The position numbers and the translations under genes are program-made. 64,000 nt of DNA from contig OY540811.1 in NCBI GenBank assembly GCA_961205875.1, positions 35,929,340-35,993,339 on the forward strand. The letters are read 5' to 3'. The notes under the pieces are model-generated. The model was not told the origin of the DNA and ran no database searches. It worked only from the letters and a program-made list of their open reading frames with translations. The stretch comes from Sialis fuliginosa (Eukaryota; Arthropoda; Insecta; Megaloptera; Sialidae). Positions 57,456-64,000 of the stretch are shown piece after piece. The number at the start of each line of letters is the position of its first letter. Position 1 is the first letter of the stretch.

Positions 57456-58229
57456 CAGGCCTGGCCAACCCAAATTGTACCGCGGGCCGCATTGACGACT
57501 TAAAATTATTTTTGAATTTATTTTGAATTTTTTTCTAGTCAATTTCTTTTTTTCCCCCGGCAATATTAGGGAATAACATCAGAAACACGAATGTAACGAA
57601 AATATGTCGCACATAAATGAAAAGCCAATAGATAGCTTATGTAAGAATTTAATGACTTTTAACCCCCCAACACATGAACTCTTAAATGTATTAACATAAA
57701 AAATGTAAAGCTAATTTTTACAGATGAAAGGTTGTAATTGATCTTATTCGATCCGGTGCAGGTTCCTACATAAGTGCAGGAGTTTTAGAGAAAAAATTAC
57801 CCACTACCTCGCATAGAAACCGAGATATTTACGATTTTGTATAGTTATTAAATAACGAAAAAACCTCAATATTTTGCCCCCGTCACAGATAAAAGGTTTT
57901 AATTTGTCTCATTCGATCCGAGGGAAAAAAACAAGCAAGTGTTCAATTATAGTAAATTTAAAAAAAATATTTAACCAACAACAAAATATATCTGTATGGT
58001 TTCAAGTATTTAAAATACTAATAAATAATGGTTTTATTTATTATAATTATATTTATTATAAAACAAAATTATCAATTAAAATGAGTACTTAAGTCACATA
58101 AATATAATAATATTTTAAACAAAATAACGGGAAATTAAAACCAACCTTAGTCATTGTTAAACACCTGCTAATTAAAATAAACATTATAAAAACATAAGAG
58201 CGTCGCGGGCCGCGGTTTAGCCAGCCCTG
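57456..58229. mobile_element. hAT-type MITE, 774 bp, in the Tc1 relic
   Basis: CAGGCCTGGCCAACCC and GGTTTAGCCAGCCCTG are the ends. Flanks GAGTATAC (57448-57455) and GTGTATAC (58230-58237) match at 7 of 8. The middle (about 57655-57930) resembles the inside of Helitron family 2 (ATTCGATCCGG, CCGAGATATTTACGATTTTG). Confidence 0.85.
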
Positions 58230-58901
58230 GTGTATACTAAAATCATTTCGCGTTACGTGGAACTGAGGGATTTGATGCCAACTGAATGTTCCATGGCAAA
58301 ATGTTAAGGAGAAAGGCTCCGTTTTACAATCTAATATAGAAGATTAGGGCGATTTCTTTTACCGACTGCAAGTTAGGTCGCTCGCGGTCTTACGTGACAG
58401 ACTGTATTAAATACATAGGTATTAATCATATTTTTGTAAAATTAAGCTCGTTTATTATCTTTTTCATAAAATAATAACTTCTGCGTAATATAATATATTT
58501 AATATACATAAAGAAGCATATAAATATTTAAGTTGGTATTTACAATGGTATCCGAAGAAAATGAATGATACGACGCGACGTTTTGTTTTATTATAACATG
58601 TCATAAGCAGTAGCGCATCTGATTTTTTATTTCAATCGGTTATAAATAGAGGTGTACCGAAATTCACGTCTAAAGTCACTAATATTATATTTTAAATATA
58701 AATACATAGATTTATTATCTTAAATTAATATAACATTATTCTATATCGTATTTTTTTTTTTAAAATACATTAAATTATAAAAATTGTGTTTTCTACATAT
58801 TCTACAATTTTTACAGTTTCGTAAAACTATTTGTATAGCAAATAATTTAGCGTTCTTTTCGATCGAATGTAATTACATTTATAGTGTAGTGTCAATAATA
58901 A

Positions 58902-59781
58902 TCCTTAATATATATAAAGCTCAACGTCTCTCTGTCTGTCTGTCTGTCCGTCCGTTAGTTACCTTATCACTCGAGAACCACTTATCCGATTTACGAGTTT
59001 TTTTTTTAATTCATAGGTACGTTCTCTGGCCAGGTTATAGGCTATATTTTTTTACGTTAGGTAACATAACAACAAAGCAGTGACGATAATAGTAAATCAA
59101 GTCGGAAAAAATTTTGCCGTCGGCGCGCTGTTTTGTAATACGCTGCCTAAACCGTTCAATATAGAACAAAATAATGTAATAAAGAATTGTGTAGAATCAA
59201 AAGTTCTTCAATTAAGTCCGCGACACCATATGTCTAACTTTTATATTTTAGCCACAATGACTGCTTTTATGTTACAAAGAAAACATAAAATATTTGGGTT
59301 TTGTTTACATGGACTTATGACCTGCAAAACATTAATCCATATCGAAATAAATGATTTCATCGTCATAAGTACTTAATGTAGATATAGTTTGCCATTTACA
59401 GCATCCAATTTGGTCGTATAGTTTAGAAAATATCTTAAAATATATTTATAAAGATAATATCTTAAATGTATGGTGTCGTGCCGCATCGAAGCGAGTACAT
59501 CAGACTGGATTCGCGTACGCTCGGTTGTTATTCGGAGTCCCTCGGCTGATCGTTTGTGTTTATTTTGTTTTCAATAATTAACATTTAAATTTAAACAGAA
59601 CACAAATTATTTGTACTTTTTTCTTCTGATTCGTTTTTGTTAGGTAATTTAGGTATTGATAAATTATTATTACAATAATAACTAATCGTGTTTGTACTTA
59701 ATTATTTAAACTATATTTTTCAAAAATCCTAAACAATAATTCCGTAGTCTACGCGAGCGAAGCCGCGTGGGCCCAGCTAGT
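58902..59781 (+). mobile_element. Non-autonomous Helitron, family 1, plus-strand copy
   Basis: TCCTTAATATATATAAAGC follows A at 58901 and CAGCTAG at 59781 precedes T. 880 bp, the inverse of the copy at 2881-3760 and almost identical to it. The 3' hairpin GCGAGCGAAGCCGC lies near 59755. Confidence 0.88.
59080..59376 (+). CDS. 98-codon ORF inside the plus-strand Helitron, function unknown
   Basis: Gives the same 98-residue translation as 3285-3581. Its identity may reflect the youth of these two copies and not selection, because two other copies carry a stop. No family recognised. Confidence 0.2.
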   Translation: MTIIVNQVGKNFAVGALFCNTLPKPFNIEQNNVIKNCVESKVLQLSPRHHMSNFYILATMTAFMLQRKHKIFGFCLHGLMTCKTLIHIEINDFIVIST

Positions 59782-60220
59782 ATAATATAAAAAAATAAAA
59801 ATATAATAGTAGTAACGTTAAAATATTTACTTTCAATCTACATCGTGAGTTCCGGCCGGAATTTCGGTACACCTCTATTTATAAAGTTCTCTGATATTTT
59901 GATTAATAGTACTGTTAACCCTCCAGATACGCCACTGACTATGTACATCTGAACACATATATATATACATTTTTCATACACACAACCAGCTTCAAATACA
60001 CTTATTTGATAACACGTAAATAATACTCGTATAATACATAATAATAATACCTACAATAAATAAAGAATTTTTTACTTTTGATTTTATAAATGAATGGACC
60101 ATTCAGAAGCCAAAGCGATTTAGTATTCATTTTGTAGATTTTCGTATTTTTATTTCTCTGTATGTGGGGTAATTACGGGAGAAATCAAATAAATTAAAAC
60201 CTTAGTAAGAAACCAATATA

Positions 60221-61282
60221 CAGGAAGATTTACAACTAGTGTAAAAAAAATTAATAGTAGATTGAGGATGTTATTTAAGCAAAAAACGTTATGTCCGAAA
60301 ATTCTTCCTGACGGAGCTACAGTCTTTTGCCCAAAATTAGTGTTTATTTAATATCTAGAGAACCCATTGTGCTACAGTTATGAAATTTGATACAGGGTTT
60401 GGTATTAATAAATGTTATCGATTTCCAGTATCAAATAATAATAATTTAGACCAGGTGTGTGTGGGGTCAGTGGGCCCGCAGATTTTTATCAAGTATTTTT
60501 TTGTTCTTTAATTTTTTCCTGAGTTGAGTACTTGTAGAAGATTATATTGTACAAAATAGACAAAAATATACTTTGTTTATTTCTCATAATATCAACCGTT
60601 TTCGAAAAATATCGAAAAAAAGAAGTACTGTAGAAGTTTATATTCTTGTTCTATAATTAAAAATAAGATAAAAAGTTAATATAAATATACCTCCTAATAT
60701 TTATCATCATAGAGTTATAGCCAGTTGTATTACTGTTACACGTACTTTACTAACATGATTAAAAAACGAAATTATAAATTGTCATTTGTTGTTGAAAATG
60801 ATGTTTTGGAGGTATATTTATATTACTTTTTCATCTTATTTTAATTATAGAACAAGAATATAAACTTATTTTGTGTAATTTGAAGCATCCGTATTAAGTA
60901 AAATTCTGCAATACTTTCTTTTTTTCAATATTTCTCGAAACCGGTTGATTCTATGACAAAAGAACAAAGTATATTTTTGTGTATTTTTTATAATCTTCTA
61001 AAAGTACCCAACTCAAGAAAAAATTAAAGAACAAAAAAATACTTGATAAAAATCGGCGGGCCCACCTGGTCTAAAATATTATTATTTGATACTGGAAATC
61101 GATAACACTTATTAATACCAAACAATGGGTTCTCTAGATATTAAATAAACACTAATTTTGGGTAAAAGACTGTAGCTCCCTCACGAAGAATTTCCAGACA
61201 CAGGTTCACATAAAGTTTTTTGCTTGTAATTACATCCTCGATCTACTGTTAAATTTTTTTACACTAGTTGTAAATCAACCTG
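60221..61282. mobile_element. 1.06-kb near-palindromic foldback with TA target
   Basis: CAGGAAGATTTACAACTAGT and ACTAGTTGTAAATCAACCTG are the ends, with TA at 60219-60220 and 61283-61284. Inner blocks pair along most of the length (AGACTGTAGCTCC-type and TACCAAACAATGGG-type). The centre is at about 60750. Confidence 0.82.
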
Positions 61283-61284
61283 TA

Positions 61285-61649
61285 TGTATTGTCTATTATT
61301 ATTAAATAATCTATTAGTTATACATTTTCAGTATCAATTTTAATAAAATATGAAAACAAAATTAAAATTAAAGACAAAAACAAAACATTACGTGTTCGTG
61401 ACTACCTCACTAGAATGGGGTAATCACGAATAGTGGAATAATTAAATCTAATTAGTACAAAATTTGCAGCAAAAGCCTCTGGATGTACTTTGACCACTGG
61501 TACACTTATCATGTGCCCATAAATTGAACTTGAAGTACATTATTATTATCTATAATTTATGTGCTATTCATTAAAAAAAAAATTAAGGAAATTGTCCATT
61601 TAAAATCAGAGCAATAAATTATATTGTTTTATGCAAGTATGTGTATATT
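61285..61649. other. AT-rich stretch, nothing recognised
   Basis: No ORF or element ends. Confidence 0.4.
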
Positions 61650-61657
61650 GTATACGC

Positions 61658-61961
61658 CAGCGGTCACCAAACTACGGCCCGCGGGCCGGATCCGGTCCTC
61701 CAAAGATTTTCATCCGGTCCCCGATTTTTAAATAGTATAAATATTTTATACATGAGAAATATGAATTTTATACAATTTAATGATTTTATATGTACATTTT
61801 AATAAATATTTTCATTATAAATTCCGATATAAACTATTTGTCCAAAAATGCACATGTAAATAAATGTTCTTATTGAATTCCAACAAGAATATTTTTCGTC
61901 CGCCCCTCATGTTTATAAAAAATTAAATCCGGCTTGTTTCTCGAGAAGTTTGGTGACCCCT
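61658..61961. mobile_element. hAT-type MITE, 304 bp, perfect 8-bp TSD
   Basis: CAGCGGTCACCAAACT and AGTTTGGTGACCCCTG are flanked by GTATACGC at 61650-61657 and 61962-61969. The window begins with the right end of another copy. Confidence 0.92.
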
Positions 61962-62136
61962 GGTATACGCACATACAATATAACATATATTATAAAATAT
62001 AAAGTACATAATTAGGGAAGTTGGTATGATTCCCCCCTCCAAGCGATAAACAGGAATTACATTTTGGGAGACACTGATCTACGCAACTGATTGTGAGTAT
62101 TTTTTTAGTAAGTCGTTTTGTCTGCTGAATGGTGTA

Positions 62137-62808
62137 CAGTCGGGACTCGTTTATTGTAACTCTCGTTTATTTTTAACTCTCGTTTATCGTAAATGCCGAC
62201 TTTCGTTTATTGTAAATTTTTTCTCCTCCTTCACCTCCCATCATTCTCGAGTCATGGCGTAAACGAACATATTTTTGAAATTTTTGTAGAATTAATTAGA
62301 GACACTTATCACCGTTGTCACTCGTCACCTTGCTCATATTCCAAATTAAAAGTAAAGTAAAATTATTTCACTGTCACGATTAACTATTAACGATAAATAT
62401 TAGATACTAAGGTTTACATACATAGTCTCTATAGCTCCTTGACCAATCAGCGTTGACACCACAGAACGTATTGCCAACTTAAGAATAGTAAAAATGACAC
62501 TTCACGAATAGACAAAATTGTCTGTGATAGCTTTTTCATGATTTTGCAATGTCGAATTTGTACTTCTTTGATTGTATATGTTGTTAAAATATCAAAAAAT
62601 ACGAAGACAAGAATAAATAAAGGATTTCTTGTATTTGATATTCTATTATACATTTACAACATTTGAATATGTATTCGTGTTGACGCCAATTCCCGCGCCA
62701 ACGCTGATTGGTCAAGGATCTATACATAACTTGGTGTGAGCCCCTCTCGACTTAAAATAAACGCGAGTCAAATGATTCAGAAGGTTTAAAATAAATGAGT
62801 CCCGACTG
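62137..62808. mobile_element. Tc1/mariner (pogo-like) MITE split by another MITE
   Basis: CAGTCGGGACTCGTTTATT and AAATGAGTCCCGACTG are flanked by TA (62135-62136, 62809-62810). The element is interrupted by 62408-62733. Confidence 0.82.
62408..62733. mobile_element. CAAGG/CAATCAGCG-family MITE
   Basis: Inverted ends include TCCTTGACCAATCAGCGTTG on the left and its inverse on the right (62702-62722). It shares its inside with the truncated copy at 19531-19790. Target duplication not clear. Confidence 0.75.
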
Positions 62809-62836
62809 TATTTATATTATTATAGTGTAGATAATT

Positions 62837-62982
62837 TTACGGACTAGAGCTGTACACATCCACTGATTTTGAGTCACCAACAATGTCAATGTCGGCATCA
62901 CTGTCACTGTTCAGTTCGTCAACGGAGAGAGGGTTACTGGCCCGACTACTGCACGCACGTCCCGAAAAGTCCATCGGGATAT
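62837..62982 (-). CDS. Acidic coding exon of an unrecognised gene
   Basis: On the minus strand an acceptor (TTGTATTTTCTAG) opens a frame of 47 residues, IPMDFSGRACSSRASNPLSV and then DELNSDSDADIDIVGDSKSV..., ending at TAA (62837-62839). Read with the stop it is a last exon. But CC|GTAAAA just before the stop could be a donor, and ATG at 62973 could be a start, which would make it a first coding exon. The run SDADIDIVGD is an acidic motif of the kind found in some transcription factors (FoxD N termini carry a similar DIDVVG), but that is only a resemblance. No other exon of the gene is visible. Confidence 0.5.
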
Positions 62983-63122
62983 CTAGAAAATACAACAAAG
63001 ATTATTACAAAAAGTACTAGACTAGAAAGTACTAGTCTAGAAATTGAAAAATACACTGTCTGTCACAATTAATGGGACAAATTTTCAATGAAACACAATT
63101 TTGTTAAAAATTGTAATATTAA

Positions 63123-63627
63123 CCCATTACTTCCCGACTTTTAATTACTTCGAATTTTTTGGTCATGTTCTCAATTCTTGTTGAAAATATGACCAAAAAG
63201 AAAAATTCAATACAAGATATAATAATAATCAGTCACAGTACTAGATTATTGCCATGAGTTTCCAGTGTCATATTCATAGAATAACATATTTTAACGACGA
63301 CAGTCTGTACCTGAATTTATTTTTGAAATGTATTTATAGTATTTTGCTTTATTTACACTCTCATAAGTAATATTATATATAGTTTCGTCAATTTAAAAAC
63401 ACTTTACTAAGTGAAAAAAAAATTAACTATAAAAGTCGGCTAGTTGGTATAGAATACGATTACTCTAAATGGGTCATTGAATGAACTCTAGAGGTGTCCA
63501 TGAAAATTGTAAGTAGTGAGAGTTGAACAACATATTAGTAATGTAAATCAAATTAACAACGTTATTGTGTCAGAGGGAAAAATTGAAAATATGATGTCCT
63601 ATAAATAGGACACTGGGAAGTAATGGG
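63123..63627. mobile_element. piggyBac-like MITE, 505 bp (TTAA target)
   Basis: CCCATTACTTCCC and GGGAAGTAATGGG are the ends, flanked by TTAA at 63119-63122 and 63628-63631. Non-coding. Confidence 0.85.
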
Positions 63628-63631
63628 TTAA

Positions 63632-64000
63632 GATACAAATTTAAAAAAATCATTAATGTGGTGTTGTTTCAAAGCCCAAAGTGTAACAACTTTGTGCGTC
63701 CATGGATAGCTGGTGTACAACCCTTGGAGAGGTGAAAAATGGAAAATGGCATTTTCAAGTATTGACAAAAAAGTTTAAAAGCGTATTATTCCAAAATAAA
63801 ACTAAAATTCACAATAATTATTATTTGTATAACTTATTTGCACCCTAAAGGTACTCTCTTATTAATTTCAATAACATTATAATCTATTTACCTTTTGGTA
63901 TCATTCCCTATGTTTAGGTCAACAAAAAAATAGTAAGATTTCAAACATATTTTAAAAAGCTTCATAATTTGTTAGAAACAATCACAGTCAATATAAATTT
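63632..64000. other. AT-rich stretch to the window end
   Basis: Nothing recognised. Confidence 0.4.

Larger units (their letters stand above)
55662..58404 (-). mobile_element. Tc1-like transposon relic with nested insertions
   Basis: The ends CGGTCTGTCAAGTAAGA and the inverse of CAGTCTGTCACGTAAGA are flanked by TA (55660-55661, 58405-58406). Transposase pieces are on the minus strand. About 57455-57050 gives WYIDKNKDWIHQEDNDSKHR and FSQSPDENPTDN, the catalytic Asp and DDE-motif region of Tc1. About 55927-55790 gives KQLSREIRRIWRSLPR and a stop-containing end (GDWTNY). Stops and frameshifts are present, and three insertions split it. Confidence 0.82.
58647..59877. mobile_element. hAT-type MITE split by a Helitron
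   Basis: TAGAGGTGTACCGAAATTC and GGAATTTCGGTACACCTCTA are the ends. Flanks GTTATAAA (58639-58646) and TTTATAAA (59878-59885) match at 7 of 8. The Helitron 58902-59781 lies inside; without it the element is about 350 bp. Confidence 0.85.

Noticed and set aside
62869-63072. 67-codon plus ORF rich in Cys/His
   Set aside because: It is the antisense of the acidic minus-strand exon; the Cys/His come from the complement of Ser/Asp codons and do not follow a finger spacing.

Overview
The window is strongly AT-rich, intron-rich animal DNA. A vanin-like gene with a signal peptide, an intact Ty3/gypsy element, a THAP/P-type transposase relic, Helitrons, and many hAT, Tc1/mariner and piggyBac MITEs together point to an insect nuclear genome. 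The order cannot be fixed from sequence alone. No bacterial, CRISPR, rRNA or confident tRNA gene was seen.

Host genes. (1) 138-539 (+) is the last exon of an unrecognised protein. (2) 5565-20736 (+) is a complete seven-exon vanin/biotinidase-like amidohydrolase (549 aa by my splicing). It has a signal peptide, the nitrilase Glu-Lys-Cys triad and a hydrophobic C-terminal tail. Its introns are filled with transposons, including a 4.8-kb gypsy element with identical LTRs. (3) 62837-62982 (-) is an acidic coding exon of an unrecognised gene. Weak exon candidates lie at 20957-21005 and 30096-30116.

Layout. 1-5.5 kb: end of gene 1, hAT and piggyBac MITEs, two head-to-tail Helitrons, a foldback element. 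5.5-20.7 kb: the vanin-like gene and its intronic elements. 20.8-30 kb: gene-poor, with a MITE containing a signal-peptide-like exon and a 1.2-kb near-perfect palindrome. 31.3-44 kb: a tandem duplication of a roughly 3.1-kb unit. The second copy is split by a nest (Helitron, a 4.6-kb element with 8-bp duplications, a mariner MITE and a second Helitron family) and by a hAT element. 45.4-51.2 kb: a P-element-like transposase relic (THAP finger to C terminus) cut by a mariner-type foldback. 51.7-60 kb: more repeats and a Tc1 relic with nested hAT elements. 60-64 kb: mariner, hAT and piggyBac MITEs around the acidic exon.

Most elements were called from their own ends: terminal inverted repeats plus target-site duplications (8 bp for hAT, TA for Tc1/mariner, TTAA for piggyBac, A|T insertion for Helitrons). 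For one Helitron insertion the matching unoccupied site is also present in this window.
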